NCBI RefSeq assembly: GCF_031877795.1
Contig: NW_027436632.1
Coordinates: forward strand, 186,001-250,000
Direction of reading: 5' to 3'
From: Strix aluco
Lineage: Eukaryota; Chordata; Aves; Strigiformes; Strigidae
Length of the DNA stretch: 64,000 nucleotides
Below the pieces are notes generated by a model, which searched no databases, was not told the DNA's origin, and saw only the letters and a list, made by a program, of their open reading frames with translations. Both the position numbers and the translations under genes were made by a program. Within the stretch, counting starts at the first letter, position 1, and each line of letters opens with the position of its first letter. Shown here in pieces: positions 20,701-31,140 of the stretch.

Positions 20701-21788
20701 TGTCACTTGGGGCCATGTCACAGTGAGCAGCAGGTCAGTTGTGGCCATGTCACTGTGGGGGACATGTCACAGTGGTCAGCGTGTCAGTGGTGACCATGTC
20801 ACTGTGGGGAGCATGTCACTTTGGGCAGCAGTTCAGTGGTGGCCATGTCACTATGGGGGCCATGTCAAAGTGGGCAGCGTGTCAGTTGTGGCCATGTCAC
20901 TGTGAGGTCATGTCACAGTGTGCAGAAGGTCAGTGGTGGCCATGTCACAGTGAGCAACAGGCCACTGGTTGCCATGTCATTGTGGGGGCTATGTCACAGT
21001 GGGCAGCAGGCCACTTGTGGCCATGTCACTATGGGGGCCATGTCACAGTGGGTAGCAGGTTAGTGGTGGCCATGTCACTGTGTGGCTATCTAACAGTGGG
21101 CAGTGGATCAGTGGTGGTATGTCACTGTGGGGCCCATGTCACTGTGGGCAGCAGGTCAGTGGTGGCCATGTCAATGTGGGGGCCATGTCACATTGGGCAG
21201 CAGGTCAGTTGTGGCCATGTCACTGTGGTGGCCAGTCACAGTGGGCAGCAGGTCAGTGGTGGCCACGTCACTGTGGGGCAATGTCACAGTGGGCAGCATG
21301 TTAGTGGTGATCATGTTACTGTATGGGACATGTCACAGTGGGGACCAGGTCAGTGGTGGCCATGTCACTGTGAGGTCATGTCACAGTGTGCAGCAGGTCA
21401 GTGGTGGCCATGTCATAGTGAGCAACAGGCCACTGGTTGCCATGTCACTGTGGGGGCTATGTCACAGTGGGCAGCAGGTCAGTGGTGGCCATGTCACTGT
21501 GGGGCCATGTCACAGTGGGCAGCAGGTCAGTGGAGGCCATGTTACTGTGGGGGCCATGTCACAGTGGGCATCAGGTCAGTGGTGGCCATGTCACTATGGG
21601 GGCCATGTCACAGTGGGCATCAGGTCAGTGCTGGCCAGATCACTGTGGCGGTCATGTCACAGCGGGCAGCGCGTCAATGGTGACCATGTCACTGTGGGTG
21701 CTAGGTCACAGTGGGCAGCAGGTGTAGTGGTGGCCATGTCACTGTGGAGGCCATGTCACAGAGGGCATCATGTCAGTGGTGGCCATGT
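17779..21788. repeat. Satellite array, third block
   Basis: Continuation of the ~49 bp array interrupted by ERV-B, starting with the right copy of AGCAG at 17779-17783. More divergent units appear near its right end. Confidence 0.95.
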
Positions 21789-22096
21789 GTAAGAGTCGGT
21801 CAGAAGATCAGCATTGTCTCAACATTGTCATCAGGGACATGGACATTGAGGGACCCGACAACGACCTTTTTGGAACACAGTTGTCAATCTCTGGAGTGGA
21901 ATGTGGTGCAAAGTCTCCTGAATGCAGAACTGTGTGGCACAGCCAGTGTTGTGCTCTTCTCCTGAGCACTGACCCGTGTGGTGCAGGCAGTGCCGTGCTG
22001 TTCTTTGGTGCATGAGCCGTGTAATACAAAGAGTGTTGTGCTATTGTTCGGTACCTGGGCCTAGCCGGAGCTGTTAGAGTTAATTGCACAGCCCTT
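21789..22096. other. Unassigned segment with a degenerate ~45 bp triplication
   Basis: Between the satellite and the LTR-like unit. Three related stretches from about 21925 to 22045 share TGTGG..CAG.CAGTG..GTGCT.TTCT. No recognisable protein. It may be ERV U3 or internal sequence. Confidence 0.4.
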
Positions 22097-22653
22097 GTCA
22101 AAAAAGATGGATCGCGACTGTTGACATAACATCGATGAAGAAATCATGAACCTTAGACTAACTTTGTTTCATTATAATACCAAAACACAACACCTGGTTG
22201 AAGGTTACCCACCTCCAAGACTGACCACGCCTCAGACACTCCTCCCCGTGCATGCGTGGTAGCCTCACTCGAGAAGGGCGGAGACCCCTGAGGCAGAGGT
22301 GGAGCAAGATGTGTTCCTGAGCATAAAAGATGACTTCTGGACAACGAAAATGAGAAGCTTCCCCACCAAGGACCACGACGATCGACGACGCAGCCTCAGC
22401 TGGACCCGGGACCGTTAGGACGTCGTGAGATCAGCGGTGGTAGCTATAACCTCTCTCTCCCCTCTCTCTAACCTTAACTTTACTTTTCTCCTTTCTTTCA
22501 CCCATCTCAAACTATCACGTGCCGCTTCACAGGCAACACAATAAAGTTTCACTGTTTGATTACTGCTATCCCCTTTGGTGTTGGTCACCTTAATTTTGCA
22601 CTTTCGAGATCGTAGCAAACGAACCATCACGAGTCCAACGAGTGGACCGTGAC
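22097..22653 (+). repeat. Probable solo LTR, plus orientation
   Basis: LTR-like order of signals: a CATAAAAG TATA-like element near 22323, AATAAA near 22541 and an end ...GTGACA at 22653 that directly abuts the GGATGGT minisatellite. The start (TGTCAAAA at 22097 or TGTTGACA at about 22120) is uncertain. Confidence 0.45.
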
Positions 22654-23657
22654 AGATGGTGGATGGTGGAGGGTGGATTGTGGAATGGTTGATGGTGAAT
22701 GTTGGATTGTAGGACCGTGGATGGTGGATGGTTGGAGGGTGGATGGTGGATGGTGGGAAGGTGGATGGGGGATGTGGTGTCGTTGGAAGGAGGATGGTGA
22801 TCTATTGTGAGATGGTGTATGTTCAATGGTGGATGTTGGGAAGTTGGATGGTGGATGCTGGATTTTGAGACGGTGGATGGTGGATGGTGTAAAGGTGGTT
22901 GGAGGATGGTGGATGGTTGATTGTGGGAAGGTGGATGGTGGATAGTCTGAAGGTTGTTGGTGGGTGGTGGATGGTGGATTGTGGTATGCTGGATGGTGGA
23001 TGTTGGAAGCTGGATGTTCAATTGTGGATTGCGTGATGGCAGATGGTGGATTGTGGGAAGGTGGATGGTAGGAGGTTGGGTGGTGGATGGTGGATTGTGG
23101 GATGGTTGAGGTTGGGAAGGTGGATGGTGGATGTTGGACTGTGGTATGGTTGATTGTGGGAAGATGAATGGTGGATGTTGGATCGTAGGATGGTTGATGG
23201 TGGATTGTGGATGGTGAATGGTGGAAGGTGGGATGTTGCATGGTAGATTGTGGATTTTGGGATGGTGGATGGTGTGAAAGTTGTTGGTGGATGGTGGATT
23301 GTGAGAATGTGGATGGTGGATGGTGGATGTTCGATTCAGGGAAAAAGGATGGTGGATTGTGGATGGTGTATTTTGGGATGGGGAATGGTGGAAGGTGTGA
23401 AGGTGGTTGGATGATGGTGGATGGTGAATTGTGGGAGGGTGGAAGATAAATTGTGGATTGTGGGATGGTGGATGGTTGGATGGTGGGTGGTGGATGGAAG
23501 AAAGTGGGATGGTGGATTGTGAATAATGAGCAGGTTGATGACTGACTGTGGATGGTGGGCAGTGGGATGGTGGATGGTGTGAAGGTGTTTGGAGGATGGG
23601 GGGTGGTGGAAGTTGGAAGGAGGATGGTTGATGGTGTATGGTGGGAACGTGGATGGT
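22654..23657. repeat. GGATGGT minisatellite, tract 1
   Basis: About 1 kb of degenerate 7 bp repeats (consensus GGATGGT with GGATTGT and GGGAAGGT variants). Strongly purine/T-biased on the plus strand. It lies between two LTR 3' ends. Minus-strand open frames rich in His, Pro, Ser and Thr are artefacts of the repeat. Confidence 0.95.
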
Positions 23658-24040
23658 TGCCGATGCGGAAGTCTCGGACACAACTTAGATGACCAATTTG
23701 ATCAAGCTGATGTCACTTTATTAAAGGCTACACAGCAATTTATACTCTATCACAAGCTTCACGCGCCGCTATCTTATTGCTAATAGGCTAAAGCTACTTG
23801 TTCACGCGCCCTTTTGCCCCCTATGACTGGTCCCAGTGTGGCGTCCACGCACTGCTCTCCCCCCAGGTAGACCCCCTGTTTTCGACATTCCAACATCTTT
23901 ATCTCTTGGGCAGGAATGTAGTTTCTCAGGCCATCTCGGCCTTGTTTATGTCCTTGAACACAGCTGCAGCTTGCTGTTACAGTGAGGCCCCTTGGTCTGG
24001 ATCGCTCACAACATGTCCGTTGTTCTCCAGCGATGCCACA
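23658..24040 (-). repeat. 3' LTR of the class II provirus (383 bp)
   Basis: On the minus strand begins TGTGGCATCGCTGG after the polypurine tract and ends at GGCA against the GGATGGT minisatellite. Differs from the 5' LTR at about 12 of 383 positions, mostly transitions. Confidence 0.9.
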
Positions 24041-24402
24041 AATCCCCCTTTTTGTTTTTGAGCAATCCAGACCCCTCTGTGGTCCTGTGCTAAAAACATT
24101 GCACCGACAGTCCTCTGCAAGCCCCTTTGCAGAAGGCCTATAAGGCAAGGCAGCATTAAGAGCACAGTCACTACAATCAAAAGGACTACTCCGACAGTTT
24201 TGACTCATGTTATCAATCAACCAGATAATCCCCAACCTTTAAACATCCTTGTCAGCCAGTCCAAGCCATCATCTTCTGTTAAGCGTTTGAGTCCATCCTT
24301 CAATTGCTGAATGCTTTTAAAAATAGATTCTGAATGATCAGATAGATTCATACAGCACATTCCTTCAAATTCAGCACAACCATGTCCTTGCACTAGAAGC
24401 AA
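24041..24402 (-). pseudogene. env: Env transmembrane subunit remnant of the class II provirus
   Basis: Two offset minus-strand frames. The first has a CX6CC motif (CAEFEGMCC) followed by a heptad-like SIFKSIQQLKDGLKRL segment. The second has a membrane anchor (IVVTVLLMLPCLIGLL) and a cytoplasmic tail before the polypurine tract (near 24041-24060). CX6CC is found in gammaretroviral, alpharetroviral and type D-like envelopes. Confidence 0.7.
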
Positions 24403-24422
24403 AAGTCAATCGCAGCTCTATT

Positions 24423-24710
24423 TTATAACGTAGCATGTCTGACACTATCAGCATCAGTTAAAAGACCACTTAAAGCCAAAGAAGTAGCATTAGTTTGTTT
24501 GCTAAGCCAAAACTGCAGTGGATTCGGCCATGTATCCACAGGTATTTCTACCAAGCACGTAGAGAACGGATTTTCAGGGCTTCCGGTGGCATTTGGTTGT
24601 GAGACCACCCATCCTTCACCCTGAGACAGGTTCCAACACAGGCCAAACACCGAGCAGGAACCCAGCAAGAGCTGGCATCTGTGAAAACACAAACATAACC
24701 CTCGCTCCAA
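24423..24710 (-). pseudogene. env: Env surface subunit fragment, class II provirus
   Basis: A 95-codon frame with N-glycosylation-like NAT sites and a Trp/Pro-rich segment (VDTWPNPLQFWLSKQ). Its N-terminus overlaps a frame with an integrase C-terminal look-alike (ILTWSEGYVCVFTDAS). Assigned to SU by position; weak. Confidence 0.4.
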
Positions 24711-24744
24711 GTTAATATCTCATTCGGTTTCTGTTTCATCTTTC

Positions 24745-25269
24745 TTAACCCTTTTTCCAGGGTCGCACCCATCGACTCGGAACCCATCTAGTGCCAGTAT
24801 CGGTAATAACGCAGGCATAGCCTTGACCCGTCATTTTTAGTTCCACAGGTCCTTTCCACTCTCCTATAGTAACATCTTTGTACTGAGCAAAAGCACCATC
24901 TCCACACCGGCTTATATCAGATTTCAGATCCATGCTATGTATTACTACTGGTGGTTCCTCCCTATCACCTGTGAGCCGTAAGTACTTTAACACATACACC
25001 GCTTTTGCAAATGGTTCTGCAGCAGCCAAGACCTCTCCCCCATTTTGTTTTTGCAAAAGCACTTTTAAAGTTTGATGCGCTCTCTCCACTATGGCTTGCC
25101 CCGTGGGGGAATGTGGTATACCTGTGATGTGACGTATACCCCAGAGTTGACAAAAAAGAGCAAATTTTTGAGAGGTATAGGCTGGTCCGTTATCAGTTTC
25201 ACGGATCAATTGAACTAATTTCCCATATTCTCTGGCGCATTCTGCCCTACCACGATGGTAACTTCTCAC
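24745..25269 (-). pseudogene. pol: Integrase core and C-terminal domain, class II provirus
   Basis: A 174-codon frame with the second core Asp in ETDNGPAYTS, the catalytic Glu in GQAIVERAHQTLK and a C-terminal domain (WKGPVELKMTGQGYACVITD, then WVPSRWVRP) typical of alpha/beta-retrovirus integrases. It starts abruptly at a junction with the internal LTR piece, so the first core Asp and zinc domain are missing here. Confidence 0.85.
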
Positions 25270-25433
25270 AGCTTAGTACTTTTTCACAGTTCAGTTTTGC
25301 AGCTGTCCGCTGGTTTTGCCTGCTACCTTGACACATCTCAGCAGTTTCTTATCTATCTTCCAAGGCCTGTTCTTCATCAACCCTAGCTATTGCTTAGAGG
25401 CTGTGTAAGGCTGACAGGCCAATGCCTCCCACA
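25270..25433 (-). repeat. Internal LTR fragment with its polypurine tract
   Basis: On the minus strand AAAGAAAGGGGAGT is followed by TGTGGGAGGCATTGG, the expected junction of a polypurine tract and an LTR start, but the sequence does not match the outer LTRs. About 160 bases later it joins integrase sequence. Confidence 0.5.
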
Positions 25434-26340
25434 ACTCCCCTTTCTTTGTTTTGCAGCAGCACCTGCAAGACTTATTTCGAGACTTTATCAATTAAGGGTT
25501 AGGCAAACTTCAAAAAAAAACAGCATACTTAAAACAGCTTCACAGAATGCTAGAGACAATACAGCAGTTACAGTTATTAGGTAAAAAAGAGTAGGGTAAT
25601 TTCAGTACCCATAACTAAGGGATATGACTAAATACTACAAAAATAAACGATAAGGAAAATACGAAATAACACGCTTGCTTAATGGGGTGCTAACATTCAG
25701 ATCCGCAATTGCTGGGGAACCCTGGATGCATCGAGAATTTAGAGTGCCCTTCCTCACAAACCAGAAATCCTACGCGATGCGTCCATCTGTAGGTGAGGCA
25801 TCCAAAGTCGCTGCAAGCAGGTCCAGCCTCATATATCCAAATCAACAGGCCAAAATAACTGGCAATTTTCTTTGAGCGGAAATATCTGATTTCATCCTCC
25901 TGTTGGGTTCCACCCAGAGCCTGGCCACCACTCAAGGGGGAAAACCAAGGGAGTTTCTAATAAGGTTAAACACTTAAGTTCCTAATTCTTAATATTGCTA
26001 AAGAAAGAAAGTCAAATACACACATTCTTACAGCATTTCATCCTTATTAATAGCTACATTCTGTCTAAGCTACATCTTTCACTAGTGACTAGTAAGCCTA
26101 TAAATTTCATCAAGGAGTTGCAATTACTGTTAGCATTTTCTCTTAAAAGAGTTGGCAACTGCAGTGTGATTAAGGACAGAGATAGTGTATTTTGTCCTAT
26201 TGCAGCAGCAAGCATTACCCATACATTCTGCTTAAATGATCAGTTGAAGAGACCACAAACTGTCGACACAGGGGCATCCACAGCACACACAGCTGGCTCC
26301 TGAGTGTCCACCAAAAGCTGCCTCTCACGCCTCAGGTGTA
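25434..26340 (-). other. Decayed internal sequence, probably env of a second element
   Basis: No long frame. A hydrophobic stretch just before the internal polypurine tract is consistent with an Env membrane anchor. Otherwise I recognise nothing. Confidence 0.35.
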
Positions 26341-26776
26341 GTTGCACACAGCTTGCTGGTAACCACCGGGACTGTAACCTGTGAAAACACAAGCATAACC
26401 TCTTCCCCAGGTTATTAAAGGATATGGTCCTTCCCAGTTACACTTTCCAGGACTTGAGCCTTGCCCTGGATTTCTTGTTGATCTGATATCTGTGATGAGA
26501 AGTGCTGCAATATTGACGGCACCTATTTTAACGATCCAAATGCAGCAAAGGGAGTGATGTCAGATTGCCATAATTCTGAGGAGTGAGTCCCCGAGGGTTG
26601 ACACCACTAGCTGTTGAAGAGAAGGAGTCCTTCTGGCATTCAGGGCAAGTCGCAATGATGTCTTCAGCCTGAGGCCTTGATAAAGAGAACTGGTTTTGTA
26701 TTGCCCTGGCATTTTGGTGGAAAAATTGCATGTGAAAGCTGTGCTTACCGAAATTCTGAGATGGCATTAGCTGCAC
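26341..26776 (-). pseudogene. pol: Integrase zinc domain and a separate C-terminal-domain fragment
   Basis: The minus-strand frame at 26776-26528 has a zinc domain (His pair in HSFHMQFFH and CPEC) followed by GLTPQN. Near 26440-26370 is a second GYACVF segment (NWEGPYPLITWGRGYACVFT). The core between them is mostly deleted. It belongs to a different integrase copy from 24745-25269. Confidence 0.65.
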
Positions 26777-26799
26777 GGTGGAGATCTTGTTTTTGCTTT

Positions 26800-27629
26800 C
26801 TCTGTAAGTACTCTGGGTGATGTCAGTGAAGGATCTCTTCTCAAAATATAAAGCAAGCTATGCACATCATCATTAGTTAGGCCCAACAACAGCTGTATCC
26901 AATTTATGGCTCCCAACAGTTTTTGTAAATCATTTAAAGTCTTAACATCAGTTTTAAGTTTAACCTGTTGCGGGACAATGGTCTGTCCACAAATTCTCCA
27001 CCCCAGGTACTGTCACGGTGATGATATCTGTACCTTTTCAGGTGCTATTTGCAACCCCACTTGAGATACTGAGTCTTTGGTTAAAGCAAGAGCCTTTTCC
27101 ATGATCTCCTGTGTTTCTGCTGCTATAAGGATGTCACCCATATAATGATATATAACAGCCTGGGAGACCTGCATTGTGGCAGTATTCTTTATGCCTTATG
27201 GTAAAACAACCCAGTGGTACCGTGTTGCAGGTTCACTAACATTAATACTGGGAACAAAAAAGGGAAATTTAGATGCATCATCCAGATGCAAGGGAATGGA
27301 GAAAAAATCAATCTTTCAGATCATTTATTACAAGATGCCAGTTTAGGGGAATCAATGTGTTGGAGATCATGTAAAAGTCACCATTTACCACTTTTCTTTA
27401 AAATAACAAACACCAGGGGGTTCCAAGGACTGGTGGTAGGTACGATATGTCCTGCACTTAACTGTTCATGAATTAAATCATTCAGGTGGAACAACTTTTC
27501 CATTGGCAAGGGCCACTGACTCACCCACACAGATGATTCTGTTTTCCAGGTTAGTTTCAGGGTGGGTTTAGGGGTGGGTTGTGCTGCAGTGGCCCTTAAG
27601 ACAAATTTCATGCAATCTGAGTTCCCCAT
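26800..27629 (-). pseudogene. pol: Reverse transcriptase remnant, class II provirus
   Basis: The N-terminal part (27629-27378) reads [20 protein letters not shown] and VILKKSGKW. The palm is frameshifted. The active-site segment reads YHYMGD (27140 region) instead of YMDD, so a catalytic Asp is lost. Thumb sequence follows (LLGAINWIQLLLGL-type). A related copy at 30771-31140 retains YMDD. Confidence 0.75.
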
Positions 27630-27641
27630 GGAGCCATACAG

Positions 27642-28136
27642 TCACGACCCCATGATGTAATAGGTGTTTCCAATATAAATGGATGAATATTTGCTACCCA
27701 GTTTTCTGGGCCCCTTACATGGATGAGATCTCTGCTTTGAAACGTTACAACATGACCACCAACCCCGAAAAGCACTCGAGTTACCCGAGCTAACGGCCAA
27801 TCTGCTCGCAGATATTACAGTCACATCCGCACCAGAATATAAAATGCCTGTCAGTGCAACAGATTCTTCTGCTTTAGTGAGGTTACATTTTATCAGAGGT
27901 CGACTTTGTCTTCCTGTCTGAGCTGAAAATACTTCGGGAGTACTTGCTGATCCAAATCCTGAGTCACCCCAGCCTCTCGGCATACTATTAGGAGGAGCTG
28001 TAGTAAAATAACAAGCTGAGTAATTTTTGACCCTTTTGTTACTGAACATGCGTCTATGACCTCTGGTAAAACGAACAACCCCTGTAAGGTTGTTGATGAT
28101 TTTTATGACAATACCCTTCTCAGATAGATGGTACAA
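27642..28136 (-). pseudogene. pro: dUTPase end and protease, class II provirus
   Basis: A 164-codon frame. RGWGDSGFGSAS matches the glycine-rich last motif of retroviral dUTPases. The protease start (RPLIKCNL) and active-site region ILYSGADVTVI follow. The catalytic Asp, normally before S/T-G-A, is Tyr here, so the enzyme would be inactive. Confidence 0.7.
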
Positions 28137-28659
28137 AGGTGCACTCTCCCCACAGAGTATGCACCTGAATTCAAGACAACAATTAATACAGAATTACTGC
28201 CTCCTGCTAGAGGAGTTATTTCAGCTATGACACTTCAAACACTGAGCCCAAACAAACAGGCAGCACCGATGACCCAGCGGGTACTATGGCACTCTGTCAA
28301 AGAAGTCTGCAGTCCGCAGCTGCCACTGGGCTGCATCTCGCACACGCAGAGCAATCACACAAAGAGGCCTCTTACACTTATTACTCACACAACATAAAAT
28401 GATAAACGCTGCAAACATCAAAACACTGTTAAGAATATATAAAGCCATTGCTTATTGATTATGTGGGGTGCTGCATGCCAGTGTCAGCAGCTTCTGTAAA
28501 AACTGCTGCTTTTGGCGGGGGGGGGGGGGGCGGGGGCGAGAGCGCAGTGCCGGTCTCGGCCACAGGCGGTTAAGACTGAAGACTCTTTCAGCCCTCCCAT
28601 CAGCACCATCATAAGTAATGATAGTGATAAAACTAAGAAAGTCCCAAGCCCCCCAAGCA
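28137..28659 (-). other. Gag-pro gap without readable frame
   Basis: Nucleocapsid zinc knuckles are expected here but I cannot see any. Includes a G-run near 28508-28520. Confidence 0.4.
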
Positions 28660-29530
28660 TCATCATGTAACTCAGGATTAACATCAATAGCGGCATGTAG
28701 TCAGGCAATAAATTTTGGATAGGGCTCCGTGGGCCCCTGTCTTATTCCTGTAAATGCTGGCGCTGCTTTTTCATTGTTTTTAAGGCCAATTCTTTGGTTA
28801 ACGGTAATGCTTCTGGTTGAAATCCGACTTCCCAGTTGGAGCTAGCAAAAGGGCCTGCACCTGTCAGCGTTTGAGCTTGCACCTCATATAGAGGATCTCC
28901 TTGCTGATGGGGTGTGGCTGCGGCAGCGTCACAGGCCACTTGCCAACGTTGGAAAAATTGCAATTGTTGGGAAGCTGTTAGTAAGATTTGTACAATCATG
29001 CGCACATCAAACGGAGTTAATAAATGTGCTGTAAAGATATGCGGAATTACTGAATTTGTATATGGTGATTTCAACCCATATTGTGTTACAGCTAATTTTG
29101 CCTCCTTAATCACTTTCCAATCTAAGGCTTCCCACTCCTTGCCTTGTGGGGTTACTGTTACCGGGAACGTCATTGGGCCAAGTTCGTTAAACTGCCCCTC
29201 TATTATAGAATCCCGAATAACTCCCAGCCATCGGCTTGCTGGATTATCATTACCACTCGCGCGTTCCAGTGCCCCCCCTCCCATTTGAGCCAGTGGCCCC
29301 CCTCCCATGTGGGCCGACGATGGCAGCGACCCGATAGCCACCATTTCCCTCTGACCATCCCCCCCCCCACCCGTGTCACGGAGGAAGGGGTTAATAGGAA
29401 GAGGGGGAGGTGGCGGTGCTGTAGGGGTGGGCTGAGCCGCTTGCTGCATTCGGATTTCAAATTGCTCTAATTTTCTCGTGAGTTCTTGCAAGTGCTGATC
29501 TTGTAAATCATAACGAGATTGTTTCTGCAC
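28660..29530 (-). pseudogene. gag: Gag capsid of the class II provirus
   Basis: A 262-codon frame begins with a heptad-rich region. A PTAP late-domain motif followed by a proline run comes next, then capsid (TVTPQGKEWEALDWKVIKEA, IVQILLTASQQLQF). After a frameshift near 28740 it continues as GPTEPYPKFIA and AAIDVNPELHDDA, the C-terminal capsid domain. The frame also overlaps the matrix ORF by a shift near 29520. Confidence 0.85.
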
Positions 29531-30170
29531 CGGGGTATCGGGGGCGAGGGCGGGGGCAGGGCTGGGTCAGCACCGTCCTCTGGCGAGGTGGCGGCGGCGG
29601 CGGGGGGGTCGGGCGAGGGGCGGCGGGAGAGGGGCGGGGCCGTGCGCTCCGGTGATTGATCTTTTGGGCTTGAGGGGAGGGGGAGTCGATCTGGAGTAAA
29701 TCTGTTGATTTTTGCTCTTGATTTTCCTGCCGCACGGGTGCTGCGCGTGAAGCGTCCCCGTCCCTCCTTTTAGGAGCCGCCTTGGGGAACAGGGATCCCA
29801 CAAACGTCCCAGCAGTGACGGAATCCTGAGAGCCAGTGCGTTCTGCCTCTGCTGACCGGGCAGTGAAAGCAGAGGCGGGGGTCTGCAGTTCCGCTTTCAG
29901 TTCTTTCAGAGTGTCTAAGACCAATCTCCACACAGTGGAGAGTTTCCTACTGTCTTTAGAGCCTGAGCTAATGTCATCCCACAGCGCCGCAATGATCTTT
30001 TTCCAAGTAGCAGGTTCAAAGGCTGCGGTCACTGAGGGGATTAGTCCGCGCTGCCGAGCCCACAACAGCACCCTCCTCAGGTTCCCCTGATAAGATAATC
30101 CTCTCTTAGAGAGTATATGTTGGAGGAGCTTAACCACTGCTGCTTCTTCTTTACCCAGCGTGGACCCCAT
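29508..30170 (-). CDS. gag: Gag matrix of the class II provirus
   Basis: A 220-codon frame from ATG with an N-terminal myristoylation-type MGSTLGKEE. A helical matrix domain (LLQHILSKRGLSYQ, WKKIIAALWDDI) follows, then a proline-rich linker. A one-base shift in a GC-rich stretch near 29520-29540 separates it from the capsid frame. Confidence 0.8.
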   Translation of the reverse strand: MGSTLGKEEAAVVKLLQHILSKRGLSYQGNLRRVLLWARQRGLIPSVTAAFEPATWKKIIAALWDDISSGSKDSRKLSTVWRLVLDTLKELKAELQTPASAFTARSAEAERTGSQDSVTAGTFVGSLFPKAAPKRRDGDASRAAPVRQENQEQKSTDLLQIDSPSPQAQKINHRSARPRPSPAAPRPTPPPPPPPRQRTVLTQPCPRPRPRYPGAETISL

Positions 30171-30367
30171 CTCCTCCCCAGCCGCTCACCTGATCAGGGC
30201 GAGATTCCCGATGATTGCGCGCGCGTCTTCCCAGGTGCCGGGGCAGCACCTGCTACGGCTGCTTCCGCCCCCTCCGGACCGTCTTCTCTTGCTCGGGCGA
30301 GCACCAACGGGAGGATCCCGATTCCCCAGGGCTTGAGTCCCGCGTATCTTCAATGAGGCTCCCTCGG

Positions 30368-30385
30368 GTCCCTGTTCGGGCGCCA
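30368..30385 (-). other. Primer binding site, tRNA-Lys type
   Basis: Minus strand TGGCGCCCGAACAGGGAC, two bases after the LTR end. Complementary to tRNA-Lys (UUU), as used by lentiviruses and some betaretroviruses. Confidence 0.9.
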
Positions 30386-30387
30386 GT

Positions 30388-30770
30388 TGCTGACGCGGAA
30401 GTCTCGGACACAACTTAGATGACCAATTTGATCAAGTTGATGTCACTTTATTAAAGGCTACACAGCAATTTATACTCTATCACAAGCTTCACGCGCCGCT
30501 ATCTTATTGCTAATAGGCTAAAGCTACTTGTTCACGTGCCTTTTTGCCCTCTATGATTGGTCCCAGTGTGGTGTCCACGCGCTGCTCTCCCCCCAGGTAG
30601 ACCCTCTGTTTTCCACATTCCAACATCTTTATCTCTTGGGCAGGAATGTAGTTTCTCAGGCCATCTCGGCCTTGTTTTTGTCCTTGAACACAGCTGCAGC
30701 TTGCTGTTACAGTGAGGCCCCTTGGTCTGGATCGCTCACAACATGTCCGTTGTTCTCCAGCGATGCCACA
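30388..30770 (-). repeat. 5' LTR of the class II provirus (383 bp)
   Basis: Matches 23658-24040 with about 12 differences. Its outer end (TGCCACA on the plus strand) runs directly into a plus-strand RT fragment. Confidence 0.9.
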
Positions 30771-31140
30771 GTCCCCCAGGCTGCTATATATCATTATATG
30801 GATGACATCCTTATAGCAGCAGAAACACAGGAGATCATGGAAAAGGCTCTTGCTTTAACCAAAGACTCAGTATCTCAAGTGGGGTTGCAAATAGCGCCTG
30901 AAAAGGTACAGATATCATCACTGTGGCTGTACCTGGGGTGGAGAATTTGTGAACAGACCATTGTCCTGCAACAGGTTAAACTTAAAACTGATGTTAAGAC
31001 TTTAAATGATTTACAAAAACTGTTGGGAGCCATAAATTGGATACAGCTGTTGTTGGGCCTAACTAATGATGATGTGCATAGCTTGTTTTATATTTTGCGA
31101 GGAGATCCTTCACTGACATCACTCAGAGTACTTACAGAAT
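30771..31140 (+). pseudogene. pol: Inverted RT fragment (palm and thumb)
   Basis: Plus-strand frame with YHYMDDILIAAE and thumb sequence (TLNDLQKLLGAINWIQLLLG). It closely matches the reverse complement of about 26800-27160 in the neighbouring provirus but keeps YMDD. Truncated by the following CR1 element. Confidence 0.85.

Larger units (their letters stand above)
23658..30770 (-). mobile_element. Class II (betaretrovirus-like) mosaic provirus, minus strand
   Basis: Two 383 bp LTRs flank, in minus-strand order, a Lys-type primer site, matrix, capsid, a dUTPase/protease remnant, RT, integrase pieces, env and a polypurine tract. The LTRs differ at about 12 positions, so it is far older than ERV-B. 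No target duplication is present (GATGGT on one side, GTCCCC on the other), and an internal LTR start with its own polypurine tract sits at about 25433. The element is therefore a recombinant or rearranged provirus rather than a simple insertion. Confidence 0.9.

Noticed and set aside
1..21788. CRISPR-like array of short direct repeats
   Set aside because: No unique spacers of constant length, no cas genes, and eukaryotic context; it is a satellite.
22590..23681. 363-codon minus-strand His/Pro/Ser/Thr-rich frame
   Set aside because: Direct translation of the GGATGGT repeat; same in tracts 2 and 3.
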